Notes: generated by a model not told the origin, from the sequence alone. Positions 36,942 through 45,892 are shown, counted from the first letter of the stretch. The stretch is DNA of 64,000 nt from Saprospiraceae bacterium (GCA_016713025.1 JADJPZ010000004.1:1736001-1800000); one strand, 5' to 3'. Program-made: numbers and translations.

Positions 36942-38441
36942 TTAAAAATTGACTTGAACGCCTCCAATGAAGGATCTTGCCTGATGGTAAAATCCCTTAT
37001 CTATTCCAAAAACACCACCACCTATTTCAGGATCATAACCGGTATATTTGGTCAGTGTTAAAAGGTTTTCACCTGTAAGATAAAGTCGGATTCTTGAAGA
37101 CCCAATCTTTGATGACACATTACCAGGTAAAGTATATCCGAGTTGAACTAATTTCAAACGGGCATAATCCCCATCTTCAAGATAAAAATCTGACATACGA
37201 CCAAAATTTCCATTGGGGTCATTACTTACCAATCTTGGAAAGGAATTGGATGTACCTTCACCTGTCCATCTGCTCAAAGCTTTAGTTTGGAAATTGGAGT
37301 TTCCTATATCCAGCCTGCGCAATCCCTGAAATATTTTATTACCAGTAGCACCTTGAGTAAATAACATCAGGTCAAATCCCTGATAGTCAAGGTTCAGTGT
37401 GAAACCGAAAGTATATTTTGGCAGGTTATTTCCTAAAAATGTCTTGTCATTATCATTTATTTTTCCATCCCCATCGATATCGGCCCATTTGAAGTCACCG
37501 GGACGAGCATTGGGTTGAATAAGGCTTCCATCAGCATTTTTGTATGCCGCTATTTCAGCTTCATTCTGGAAAATACCATTTGTCTTAAATCCATAAAATG
37601 TGTTGTAAGATTGTCCAACCGCAGTCCTAGTGATGGTACCCATAGATTGAAAGGAAGCATCGCCAGGAATAAAGTTTGCATCTGAAGCCACAAGAGTTAC
37701 CTCATTCTTGAGGTAAGCCATACTACCATTAGCACTGATATTAAGGTCTCCAATTTTATTTTTATAACCTAGTTCTATTTCTATACCAGTATTATCCATG
37801 TCCGCAATATTTCCAACAGGAGCTGAAGATACGCCTACATAGCCAGGTATAGTAATAGGCCTGAGTATTCCTGATGTGGACTTTTGAAATACATCAACAT
37901 TTAAATTAAAATTACTAAAAAGCTCAGCGTCAAATCCGATATTCTTTTGTGATGATTCTTCCCATCTTAAATCCGGATTGTCCAATGAAGTCGGAGAGTA
38001 ACCTGTCGTAATTACACCTGAATTACCCAAGGTATAATTGAATCCGCCGGCAACTGTGGAAAGATAACCAAAATCTCTTATCGCATCATTCCCTACTACA
38101 CCTATACCTCCTTTGATTTTAAGATTGGTAATAATCTTGGGGCTGACACCATTTTTCCAGAAGCTTTCGTTTGATACTACCCATCCGACAGAAACTGAAG
38201 GGAACACTCCAAATTTATTATTACCTCCAAATCTTGAAGACCCATCACGTCTGAGTATCCCTGTAAAGAGATATTTTTCTTTGAAGTTATAGTTCAAACG
38301 AGAGAATAAAGATGTCACTTTATGTTGGATCATATCATATGATGATGTAGTTCTGCTACTCGCAGGTATATCAAATCCGAAGGAAGCTTCCTTATAAGTG
38401 TTGACTGGAAGGTTGAATAAGGAAGTACCCAGACTCTCCAC
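36942..38441 (-). CDS. susC: SusC-type TonB receptor, C-terminal part (frameshifted)
   Basis: Barrel half of the SusC protein: IQHKVTSLFSRLNYNFKEKYLFTGILRRDGSSRFG, then KWADIDGDGKINDNDKTFLGNNLPKYTFGFTLNL (typical SusC segment) and the end TYTPG-like LTGENLLTLTKYTGYDPEIGGGVFGID...GGVQVNF. It overlaps the N-terminal part by 50 nt in another frame. The break is close to 38430 in GGTGGAGAG; removing one G or adding an AG restores the frame. Confidence 0.9.
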   Translation of the reverse strand: MESLGTSLFNLPVNTYKEASFGFDIPASSRTTSSYDMIQHKVTSLFSRLNYNFKEKYLFTGILRRDGSSRFGGNNKFGVFPSVSVGWVVSNESFWKNGVSPKIITNLKIKGGIGVVGNDAIRDFGYLSTVAGGFNYTLGNSGVITTGYSPTSLDNPDLRWEESSQKNIGFDAELFSNFNLNVDVFQKSTSGILRPITIPGYVGVSSAPVGNIADMDNTGIEIELGYKNKIGDLNISANGSMAYLKNEVTLVASDANFIPGDASFQSMGTITRTAVGQSYNTFYGFKTNGIFQNEAEIAAYKNADGSLIQPNARPGDFKWADIDGDGKINDNDKTFLGNNLPKYTFGFTLNLDYQGFDLMLFTQGATGNKIFQGLRRLDIGNSNFQTKALSRWTGEGTSNSFPRLVSNDPNGNFGRMSDFYLEDGDYARLKLVQLGYTLPGNVSSKIGSSRIRLYLTGENLLTLTKYTGYDPEIGGGVFGIDKGFYHQARSFIGGVQVNF

Positions 38442-40056
38442 CTATATTTTCTACATATGCTCCCTGACCAAGTAAAACTGTAAGTTGATGATCTCCAAAT
38501 GTATTATTATATGTCACCGTATTCTCCACGTTCCAGTTAAAAACTTTGTTCTCACTCTTTCCATAATTATTCTGAGAAGTTCTGCTGGTGGCACTTAGGT
38601 AAAACACGGGTGTAAATCCTTCCCCACCCCAGTATGCTCTTTTAGCCCCAAGCGTGGATTTGACAGTAATGTTTTTATGGACAGCTGCTTCAAGATAGGC
38701 ATTTCCTACAATGTCATCACCCCAATCAAATGCACCTAAACGGGTTTGAATAAAGGCTGTGGGATTTCTCATTTCCTGTCCTACCAGTGTGGATATACCG
38801 TATGGATTACCTTTTTCATCACGGATTACAGGATTTGAGTTATAAGGTGCACCAGCTGCAAGCGCAGCGTCAGTCACAACCACAGGTGTGGTGGGATCAA
38901 GATTTATAGCTGAACTCAAAACACCTCCAAACTCATCTGTGGCTCCAATTCCGACAGACTTTTGATTAGAATATCCTAATGTTTGTCCAAAAGTGAAAAT
39001 CTTGGAAATTTTATGTGTAGAGTTCAATCTGATACTCTTTCTGTTATAATTTGAAATATCAGTTGCTACTATTCCCTCCTGATCCTGAATACCAACTGAT
39101 GCATAATAAGTAGATGTGCTACTACCACCACTCACACTTAATTCATGTGAATTACGTAATGCTCCGTAATTAAAAATTTGTTTTTGCCAATCGGTTCCTG
39201 TTCCGAGATCAACAGATGGGAAAATCAGGTTTCCACCTCCCGCAACCGATCTTTCATTAAGTAATGTGGCATATTGTGAAGCATTCAGTAGCTTTAATAC
39301 CTTAGATGGAGCAGATGAACCGAAAAATCCATTGTAAGAAACATTTAGTTTTCCTTCTTTACCCTTTTTGGTAGTCACGAGGATAACTCCTGTAGCCGCT
39401 CTGGTGCCATAAATAGCTGCTGAAGCAGCATCTTTCAATACTTCGATGGATTCGATATCGGACTGATTTAAGTAACCAATACCACCGGCATCAACTACCA
39501 CACCATCCACTACCCAGAGCGGATTATTTCCTGCATTGCCAAAAGTAGTAATACCTCTCACCCGGATAGTGGAAGGCGAACCTGGCTGACCTGAATTTTG
39601 AGCTATGGTTACACCAGCAACTCTACCTTGCAATGATTGTTCTACCCGCGCACTGGGTACTTTTTCCAAATCCTTTGTCTTTAAACTGGAAATAGAACCA
39701 GTTACCACACTTTTCTTTTGAATTCCGTATCCGACAACTACAATCTCATCGAGCAAAGATCCCTCTGAGAGTGTGATGTTAATAACATTTTCAGTTCCGA
39801 TTTTTATCTCCTGCTCCTTATATCCTGTATAAGAAAAAATAAGAAAATCAGCACCTGAAGGACATGTTAGTGAGTAGGATCCATCTAAATCTGTGATGGT
39901 TCCTTCATTTGTCCCTTTGACAAGGATATTAGCTCCTATCAAAGGGTCATTGGTTTTTGCATCTGTGACGATACCAGTGATAACTCGTTGAGACGACATC
40001 ATGGTCCCTACAAACAACAAAATCACAAAAATGACTTTTCTTTTAAATGTAAGCAT
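38392..40056 (-). CDS. susC: SusC-type TonB receptor, N-terminal part (frameshifted)
   Basis: ATG 40056 (MLTFKRKVIFVILLFVG) is the start, since it gives a proper signal peptide and lies 28 nt from the predicted transcription start. The frame is open further upstream but without sense. The order is signal peptide, carboxypeptidase-like domain (ITGIVTDAKTNDPLIGANILVKG), TonB-linked signature LDEIVVVGYGIQKKS, then plug (GRVAGVTIAQNSGQPGSPSTIRVRG, VDGVV, IESIEVLKDAASAAIYGTRAATGVILVTTKKG). With the C-terminal part it makes about 1030 residues, normal for SusC. Imports oligosaccharide together with SusD. Confidence 0.92.
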   Translation of the reverse strand: MLTFKRKVIFVILLFVGTMMSSQRVITGIVTDAKTNDPLIGANILVKGTNEGTITDLDGSYSLTCPSGADFLIFSYTGYKEQEIKIGTENVINITLSEGSLLDEIVVVGYGIQKKSVVTGSISSLKTKDLEKVPSARVEQSLQGRVAGVTIAQNSGQPGSPSTIRVRGITTFGNAGNNPLWVVDGVVVDAGGIGYLNQSDIESIEVLKDAASAAIYGTRAATGVILVTTKKGKEGKLNVSYNGFFGSSAPSKVLKLLNASQYATLLNERSVAGGGNLIFPSVDLGTGTDWQKQIFNYGALRNSHELSVSGGSSTSTYYASVGIQDQEGIVATDISNYNRKSIRLNSTHKISKIFTFGQTLGYSNQKSVGIGATDEFGGVLSSAINLDPTTPVVVTDAALAAGAPYNSNPVIRDEKGNPYGISTLVGQEMRNPTAFIQTRLGAFDWGDDIVGNAYLEAAVHKNITVKSTLGAKRAYWGGEGFTPVFYLSATSRTSQNNYGKSENKVFNWNVENTVTYNNTFGDHQLTVLLGQGAYVENIGGESGYFLIQPSSQHL

Positions 40057-40090
40057 AATGATTTGAATAAGATTGATTAATGAATGATCA

Positions 40091-40120
40091 CAAAGGTATT
40101 CCAAATAGCTATATAACAAT
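40091..40120 (-). promoter_or_regulatory. Promoter of the susC operon
   Basis: On the minus strand ATTG (40117-40120) and TACCTTTG (40091-40098) match the Bacteroidota -33/-7 elements with an 18-bp spacer. The leader to the susC ATG at 40056 would be about 28 nt. Confidence 0.6.
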
Positions 40121-40139
40121 ACGGATAGCACTACGTCAT

Positions 40140-40171
40140 TACTACTACAATATTCATCCAATACTACTACA
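40140..40171. promoter_or_regulatory. Direct-repeat operator candidate between susC and its regulator
   Basis: TACTACTACA occurs at 40140-40149 and 40162-40171, a 22-bp step or two helical turns, upstream of the susC -33 box and of the regulator -7 box. This is the spacing expected of a dimeric or tandem-bound regulator. Confidence 0.45.
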
Positions 40172-40186
40172 TATCTACATATTTTG

Positions 40187-40194
40187 TATTTTTG
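40187..40194 (+). promoter_or_regulatory. Putative -7 element for the PUL regulator
   Basis: TATTTTTG fits TAnnTTTG, 24 nt before the ATG at 40219. It overlaps the TTG at 40192, which therefore cannot be the start codon. Confidence 0.5.
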
Positions 40195-40218
40195 TGGGGA
40201 GTACAACCCCATACATTG

Positions 40219-43110
40219 ATGAAATTTACATATATCATAAGAGACAGTTTCGTGTTGCTGCTATACTTCAATACTTTTGTTTGCAGCCAACCTTCAAATA
40301 TTGGTCATCCACCAGTTTTTAACTTTGCAAAAAAAGATACTAAAGCAGGTACGCAAACTTGGGCAATAGCCGAAGATAACCTTGGAAACACCTGGTTTGG
40401 AAATAACGCTGGTTTGATTAAATTTGATGGGTACCGATGGGAAATATTTCCACTTCCCGTTAATACACTGGTAAGATCACTGACTTGTGATACCATTAAT
40501 CAAAGAGTATATGTAGGGAGTCAGGGAGAATTCGGGTATTTTGGTTTTGCTGAAAATGGCAAATTTCTATATAAAAGTTTATCTCAGTCACTACCATCAA
40601 GTCACCGACTTTTTGGTGAAGTTTGGCACACAATAAATACTAAATATGGTATATTTTTCAGGACAGACCATCAGGTTTTCAGATTTTTTAATGGCTCGAT
40701 CAGGCCTTTATTTGATGAATATGTATCCTTAAATTTTATTGCTGAGTGGGGCTCAGAAATTGTCTTACAAGATAGCGACAACAAATTGTACTATTTTGAT
40801 GGAGAAAGATTTCAAATAAGAACCACAAATAACTCTTTTAACAAAGGTAAAATTTCATCTGTCATCAATTTGAATAACCAAACTACGATCATCACCACCT
40901 TGCATAATGGAATTTTTCAGGAAATTAAAAATGGATTTATACCATGGCACACTTCAAATGATCAATTTCTCAAGAAAAATGTGATATATTGTGCTACCGG
41001 ATTGGATGATGAAAAAATTGCATTGGGTACATCATATGAGGGAGTGATCATTCTGAATAAAAATCGGGAGATCGAAAACCATATCAACAAGTCAATTCAA
41101 CTCCAAAACAATACTGTCTTAAGTATTTTTAATACTAACTCAGGAAACATATGGGCAGGCTTGGATAATGGCATTGATCTGGTACAAAGAGATTCATATT
41201 TCAGGATATTTTACCCTGATGATGATTTGCAAGGTACCGGATATACAGCTGAAATATTTGAGAATGAATTATACCTTGGCACCAATACCGGACTTTACAA
41301 AATCCCCTGGCAAACATTCTATTCTCATGGTCAGAATAATAAATTCAAATATATTGAAAACTCTAAAGGTCAGGTTTGGAAGTTGCAAAAAATCGGCAAA
41401 CGACTGTGGATGGCGCATCATGAAGGTGCTTTTACCATTGCAGGAAAAGTTGCACAAAAAGTTAAAGGAACGACCGGTGTCTGGAAATTTATTGAAAAAG
41501 GTGAAAATGAAATCATTGCCGGATTTTATGAAGGATTGATACAACTAAAATACCAAAATAATTTATGGCAAGCAAAAAATATAGAAGGTTTTGAAGAAAG
41601 TTCCCGATTTCTGATCAATGACAAAGATGATAATATTTGGGTTTCTCATCCCTATAGGGGTATATATAAAATATTGAAAGAAGAATTACAATTACAAAAA
41701 ACAAAAGCATTTAAGTTAAATTCAAATTATAGTAATGGAATCAAAATTAACAATTTCATTTTCCCCATTGATAAAAGTATTGTTGTATCCAGTGCTGACA
41801 ATTTATACAAATTGAACCCTAATTCTTATCATATAAAAAAATATTCTGAAGTCCAGGATCATATCGACGTTCAAAAAGGCTTAAAATTTCTTGAAGAAGA
41901 CAGTTATAAAAATATTTGGTATGCCACCACAGAAGAAACGGGAATTTTGGTACCACAAAGGCAATTTAATACAAAATATCAAAAATATATCGTAAATGAA
42001 TTGAATAACAGACTACCGGAAACATTTCAGTCCATATTGACAATCGATAAATATAATGCCATCATTCCGACTGAAAGAGGTTTTTTACACTTCAATCCAG
42101 AAGGATATATGAATGGAACAAAGCCATTAAACTTATACGTATCAAAAATAGTACTAAAATCTCATCTTGACAGCACCATATATTGTAAAACAAACCCAAA
42201 TGTACTGCAACCAGAAGATATAATTCTAACTCATGATCAGAATAAAATTGAGATCAATCTTTCAGTCAGCAATCATCCTAATAAGCAGCTTGTCGAATAC
42301 TGTTACAAAATCAATGATGGAGAGTTTAGTTTGTGGCAAAAAAATCCTGATATTGGTTTCAACCAATTATCATCAGGTAAGTATGTCATTGAGATCAAAG
42401 CAAAAAATCAGGGAGGAGTTGAAAGTAACGTTCTAAAACTGAATTTTGTCATCAAACCACCATGGTTCAGATCAAAAATGGCTTTTATAATGTATGGAGG
42501 ATTATTGCTATTGTTTTGGTATTTGCTGGCTCGCAAACAGAAAAAAAAGTTTTTTGCAGAAAAAAAATCCATCATTGAAGAAAGCCAAATCAGAGAACAA
42601 GAACACTTAGTAGCTGTTCAGGAGAGTCAGGAAGAAATCATAAGACTGCAAAATGAAAAATTGCAAGCCGAAATTGCTTTTAAAAATCAGGAACTTACTT
42701 CATATACTTATCACTTAGTATCCAAAAATGAATTGATATCAGAAATAAAGAAGGCTATCCAAAAATTAGGCCCCAAATTTGAAAATGATAAGGAATTAAA
42801 AAGAGAATTTAAAACTATTATGCAACTTACAGATCAAAATGCCGGTATTGATGCCGACTGGGACAATTTTGTTAAGAGTTTTGATCAGGTACACTCAGAG
42901 TTCTTCAAACGACTGACTGAAAAGTATAACAATCTAAGTTCTAATGACTATAAAATGTGTACATATCTAAGATTGAACCTCACAACAAAGGAGATCGCTA
43001 CTTTGATGAATATTTCTATAAGGAGCGTCGAAACTAACAGATACCGACTAAGAAAAAAACTGGGTTTGCACCCTGAAGCCAACCTTACTCAATATCTTTT
43101 AAGGTATTAA
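40219..43110 (+). CDS. Propeller-sensor membrane regulator with LuxR-type HTH (PUL regulator)
   Basis: A one-component transmembrane regulator of 963 residues from ATG 40219. Signal sequence, then two seven-bladed two-component-regulator-type propellers (blades like TWAIAEDNLGNTWFGNNAGLIKFDG), a Y_Y_Y-like Ig domain (VEYCYKINDGEFSLWQK region), a transmembrane helix at about 752-770 (MYGGLLLLFWYLLA), a coiled coil (about 785-835) and a C-terminal LuxR/GerE-like helix-turn-helix (LSSNDYKMCTYLRLNLTTKEIATLMNISIRSVETNRYRLRKKLG). There is no histidine kinase domain. It probably senses a glucan fragment in the periplasm and controls the divergent susC operon. Divergent placement and the shared 162-nt intergenic region support this; the ligand is inferred. 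Confidence 0.92.
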   Translation: MKFTYIIRDSFVLLLYFNTFVCSQPSNIGHPPVFNFAKKDTKAGTQTWAIAEDNLGNTWFGNNAGLIKFDGYRWEIFPLPVNTLVRSLTCDTINQRVYVGSQGEFGYFGFAENGKFLYKSLSQSLPSSHRLFGEVWHTINTKYGIFFRTDHQVFRFFNGSIRPLFDEYVSLNFIAEWGSEIVLQDSDNKLYYFDGERFQIRTTNNSFNKGKISSVINLNNQTTIITTLHNGIFQEIKNGFIPWHTSNDQFLKKNVIYCATGLDDEKIALGTSYEGVIILNKNREIENHINKSIQLQNNTVLSIFNTNSGNIWAGLDNGIDLVQRDSYFRIFYPDDDLQGTGYTAEIFENELYLGTNTGLYKIPWQTFYSHGQNNKFKYIENSKGQVWKLQKIGKRLWMAHHEGAFTIAGKVAQKVKGTTGVWKFIEKGENEIIAGFYEGLIQLKYQNNLWQAKNIEGFEESSRFLINDKDDNIWVSHPYRGIYKILKEELQLQKTKAFKLNSNYSNGIKINNFIFPIDKSIVVSSADNLYKLNPNSYHIKKYSEVQDHIDVQKGLKFLEEDSYKNIWYATTEETGILVPQRQFNTKYQKYIVNELNNRLPETFQSILTIDKYNAIIPTERGFLHFNPEGYMNGTKPLNLYVSKIVLKSHLDSTIYCKTNPNVLQPEDIILTHDQNKIEINLSVSNHPNKQLVEYCYKINDGEFSLWQKNPDIGFNQLSSGKYVIEIKAKNQGGVESNVLKLNFVIKPPWFRSKMAFIMYGGLLLLFWYLLARKQKKKFFAEKKSIIEESQIREQEHLVAVQESQEEIIRLQNEKLQAEIAFKNQELTSYTYHLVSKNELISEIKKAIQKLGPKFENDKELKREFKTIMQLTDQNAGIDADWDNFVKSFDQVHSEFFKRLTEKYNNLSSNDYKMCTYLRLNLTTKEIATLMNISIRSVETNRYRLRKKLGLHPEANLTQYLLRY

Positions 43111-43521
43111 TGGTGATTCTGTTACCAAGTTTATGTATCTTATGTCAGGGATTGATTAAATTAAGCCGTAATGATACAAATCCCTGGCTGTCGAATAAAC
43201 CTGCTTTATGCGGTAGCACTTTGTCGTGAAAATTGAACGAATAACCTTATATTGCAGGTATTTCATGCTGTAATACCTGGCAGATTGACATTTTAGCGCC
43301 AGGCAAGGATTTTCTACTACATAATGCAGGTCACCCTCAATCAGCCTGGTATTGTGACCTAACGTGCTGAAGATCAAAAGCTACACCAGCTTATCTTCTA
43401 AAAATGTAATGGAAGCAGTCATTCGAATACAGAAGTAAGGATCAAAAAAAATAAATGAGAAATTTTGCCAAATATGATCCAAATCATATCAAAGAGTAAA
43501 AAAGAAGCGTAATTTTGCCCT
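43111..43521. other. Intergenic region with three consecutive hairpins
   Basis: No supported gene. Inverted repeats occur in series: CAGGGATT (43146-43153) with AATCCCTG (43179-43186), CAGGTATT (43255-43262) with AATACCTG (43272-43279), and AGGTCAC (43328-43334) with GTGACCT (43354-43360). CCTGGC (43276-43281) can alternatively pair with GCCAGG (43298-43303). A 73-codon minus-strand frame crosses it without resemblance to a known protein. Confidence 0.6.
43510..43517 (+). promoter_or_regulatory. Putative -7 element for the small Cys protein
   Basis: TAATTTTG fits TAnnTTTG. It ends only 4 nt before the GTG at 43522, so either that mRNA is nearly leaderless or translation starts at ATG 43546. 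Confidence 0.35.
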
Positions 43522-43905
43522 GTGAAAAATTTGTTGATTTATTTCATGGTGGTTCTGATGAGCATTCCTGTGTTTACAGGTATGACCACCTATATTTCGT
43601 GGAGAATCAATCAAGTATACATAGCGAAATATCTTTGTGTCAACAGAGAAAAAAAGGAGCTCAAGTGCAATGGAAAGTGTCATCTCATGAAAAACCTGAA
43701 AGAGCAGGAGCAGCAGGACAATACCCCTATTCCGCACAAAGTTAAAGAAATCAAACTAGACTTATTTATCTGTTCTCTAGTGGCACCGTTACATTCCGGC
43801 AACCGCCATCTTTTAGTTTCCAAGTCAGAAATTTCTTATCAAAATCATATAAAAGCTTCATCATACTGCAAAATTATATTTACTCCTCCTGATTTATTAG
43901 TTTAA
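43522..43905 (+). CDS. Small membrane-anchored Cys-motif protein of the copper island
   Basis: A 127-residue protein with an N-terminal hydrophobic helix (about 1-24), then VYIAKYLCVNREKKELKCNGKCHLMKNLKEQE, with Cys39, Cys49 and Cys53. Small Bacteroidota proteins with the pattern A-x-x-L-C-V-N-R...C-x-G-K-C-x-L are a recognisable uncharacterised family, often near metal or TonB genes; this last point is from memory. The Cys triad could bind a metal. Start is GTG 43522 or ATG 43546. The stop codon lies at the very edge of the MITE-like element, so the last residues may have been altered by insertion. Same strand as the MbnP/MbnH-like genes, 250 nt upstream. Confidence 0.7.
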   Translation: MKNLLIYFMVVLMSIPVFTGMTTYISWRINQVYIAKYLCVNREKKELKCNGKCHLMKNLKEQEQQDNTPIPHKVKEIKLDLFICSLVAPLHSGNRHLLVSKSEISYQNHIKASSYCKIIFTPPDLLV

Positions 43906-44071
43906 GAGTAGAATTTAAATTTTTATGTTTGAGAGAAAGTGAGTAAATTCAATTTTGGACAAGGTGCGCCACTGTGCACAGCCAGATCAAGATGCTAAAG
44001 TTAAAAATATAGCACTGGTTAAAATTAATTTTACGGCTTTGAGACTATTCATTAATATTTAAACATACTCT
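43906..44071. mobile_element. MITE-like element, second copy of the AGAGTATGTTTAAA family
   Basis: The right end ATTTAAACATACTCT (44057-44071) is identical over 13 bases to the ends at 17705-17717 and 17859-17871. The left end (GAGTAGAATTTAAAT from 43906) is a diverged complement. Internal GAGAGAAA(G) followed by an AATTTTGG/AATTTTGC motif is also shared with the first copy. No coding capacity. Confidence 0.5.
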
Positions 44072-44155
44072 CTACCTACCTATTCCTGATTATATCCACA
44101 GGTATTATCACTTGTAAATTATTACCTATTTTTCAATAATAAAATCCTTGATCAC

Positions 44156-45079
44156 ATGAACGGTAGATGGATATTAGTATTGGGTACATTTATTTTTATT
44201 TCTGCATTATCAAGTCTTAAAGCTTGCGATGTTTGTGGTTGTGTTGTGTCTGGCCATCAATTTGGTATTCTGCCACAGTTCCAAAAACATTTTGCAGGTA
44301 TAAGATATGGCTACAGAAGTTTTAAATCTGTGCATCCGCCTGTATTTTCTACAGATACTGAAAAAGTAAGTCGCGAATATTTTCACACCGTTGACCTGTG
44401 GGGAAGATATGTAATAGGAAATCGCGTGCAGTTGTTTGGATTTGTGCCTTACCATCATATCACCAAAACTGAAAATGGGACATCAATCATACAAAAAGGT
44501 ATGGGAGATGTGACCTTGATAGGACTCTATGCCATCATCAATCAGCTTAAATCGGAAAATGGGCTCTGGACACACCACCTTCAAGCTGGTGGTGGTATCA
44601 AGCTCCCCACCGGTGCATCGGATTATGTCACAATCGAAAATGAATGGATCCCGGGCATACAACAAGGTACAGGCACAACTGATATTATGTTTAATGTCAA
44701 TTATTTTTTGAGATACAGCAATGCCGGTCTATCTACCGAAACAAGTTGGAGAATCAATAGTCGTAATACCAAGTATGATTTTCAGTATGGCCGCAGATCG
44801 ACATCTACTATCAGGGGATTTTATGTGATTCATATAGGCGAAAAAAGCTTAATGCCATCTATCGGTACTTCTCTGGAGCACTCCGCATTAGATTATCATG
44901 ATGGTGCAGATGTGGCTTTATCAGGAGGGTATGGGCTATATGGTCAGGTAGGTATTGATTTTTTCAGTAGCGGATTTACTGCAGGTATTTCTGCACAACC
45001 TGTTATATCTCAAAATATTGCAAATGGCAATCTTATTTCTGGCAGCAGAGTAAATGCACAATTTGCTATTCTTTTTTAA
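44156..45079 (+). CDS. Outer-membrane beta-barrel protein with N-terminal CDVCGC motif
   Basis: A 307-residue protein with a signal peptide (1-23) directly followed by CDVCGCVVSGHQFGILPQF, a Cys/His cluster fit for metal binding, then alternating strands with aromatic girdles (GIRYGYRSFKS, GFVPYHHI, GGGIKLPTG) and a C-terminal strand ending in FAILF, as in outer-membrane barrels of the transporter type. Next to MbnP- and MbnH-like genes it is a candidate copper-handling outer-membrane protein. It lies 42 nt upstream of the mbnP-like gene, likely in one operon. Direction of transport is unknown. Confidence 0.78.
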   Translation: MNGRWILVLGTFIFISALSSLKACDVCGCVVSGHQFGILPQFQKHFAGIRYGYRSFKSVHPPVFSTDTEKVSREYFHTVDLWGRYVIGNRVQLFGFVPYHHITKTENGTSIIQKGMGDVTLIGLYAIINQLKSENGLWTHHLQAGGGIKLPTGASDYVTIENEWIPGIQQGTGTTDIMFNVNYFLRYSNAGLSTETSWRINSRNTKYDFQYGRRSTSTIRGFYVIHIGEKSLMPSIGTSLEHSALDYHDGADVALSGGYGLYGQVGIDFFSSGFTAGISAQPVISQNIANGNLISGSRVNAQFAILF

Positions 45080-45121
45080 AAAGAAATCTATATTTTACAA
45101 CAAATTAAATAAATAAAAAAA

Positions 45122-45883
45122 ATGAAAAATTTTAAATATATAATCATCACAGCCTTTTTATCAATTCTAATGATTTCATCATGTAAAGAAGATGAAGAAA
45201 CACAACTCCAGCAGGGTAAAGTTACGATAGAATTTGATCATGTTTTCGGATCTACCGAAGCAGCTTTTTCTGTCAACAAAGAATTGACTCATCCCATGTT
45301 AGGTGAAAAAATGACTTTTACCATGTGTAGGTATTATGTATCCAATGTCAGATTAAAAGCAAAAGACGGAAGCTGGTTTGCCATGCCTGAGAGCTATTTT
45401 ATAGTGGATGCAGACCCTGCCACCGGAAGTAATATACTCACCATACCAAATGTGCCCGGTAATGAATATACTGATGTAGAAATGATGTTAGGTGTGGATA
45501 GTCTCAGAAGTGGTTCCGGTGCTCAGACCGGAGCATTGGATCCTGCAAAAGGCATGTTCTGGAGCTGGAATTCAGGTTATATCATGGTAAAAGTTGAGGG
45601 AAAAGCTCCTACAGCCGCTGATGGTAGCTTTGCTTTTCACTTGGGTGGTTACAAAGGAGTAGATAAGGTACAAATTACAAAATCCTACAATTTTGGCACC
45701 GCGCCGTTAGTGGTCAATGGAACAAGGGCAGCTGAAATCCATATGATAGCCAATCCTGCCCGATTGTGGCATGGTGCACAAAAGTTGTCTGAAAAATCCA
45801 AGCAGCATATGCCGGGCCCTTTGGCTAAGTCTATGACTACTAATTTCTATGATGCCATAAGATTTGATCATATTCATAATTAA
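45122..45883 (+). CDS. MbnP-like copper-binding lipoprotein
   Basis: A 253-residue lipoprotein (Cys21 in MISSCKEDE). It has the MbnP-family layout: VTIEFDHVFGS near the start, FTMCRYYVSNVRLKAKDGSW, ESYFIVDAD, and the central AKGMFWSWNSGYIMVKVEG (Trp147, Trp149), then FHLGGYKG, EIHMIANPARLWHG and IRFDHIHN. In methanotroph MbnP a Trp is oxidised to kynurenine by the dihaem enzyme MbnH and helps bind copper; here an MbnH-like gene is next, 9 nt downstream. Which Trp, if any, is modified cannot be read from sequence. Periplasmic or outer-membrane anchored. Confidence 0.85.
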   Translation: MKNFKYIIITAFLSILMISSCKEDEETQLQQGKVTIEFDHVFGSTEAAFSVNKELTHPMLGEKMTFTMCRYYVSNVRLKAKDGSWFAMPESYFIVDADPATGSNILTIPNVPGNEYTDVEMMLGVDSLRSGSGAQTGALDPAKGMFWSWNSGYIMVKVEGKAPTAADGSFAFHLGGYKGVDKVQITKSYNFGTAPLVVNGTRAAEIHMIANPARLWHGAQKLSEKSKQHMPGPLAKSMTTNFYDAIRFDHIHN

Positions 45884-45892
45884 GTCAATTCC

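Noticed and set aside
40192..40218. TTG start for the PUL regulator
   Set aside because: It overlaps the TATTTTTG promoter box; ATG 40219 gives a normal signal sequence.
43156..43377. 73-codon minus-strand frame after the PUL regulator
   Set aside because: No family resemblance that I can support, no promoter or ribosome site, and it overlaps the hairpin series. Kept only as a possible mobile-gene remnant.
43515..43745. Overlapping frame next to the small Cys protein
   Set aside because: The alternative frame at 43522 has a membrane anchor and the family-like Cys pattern; this one has neither.
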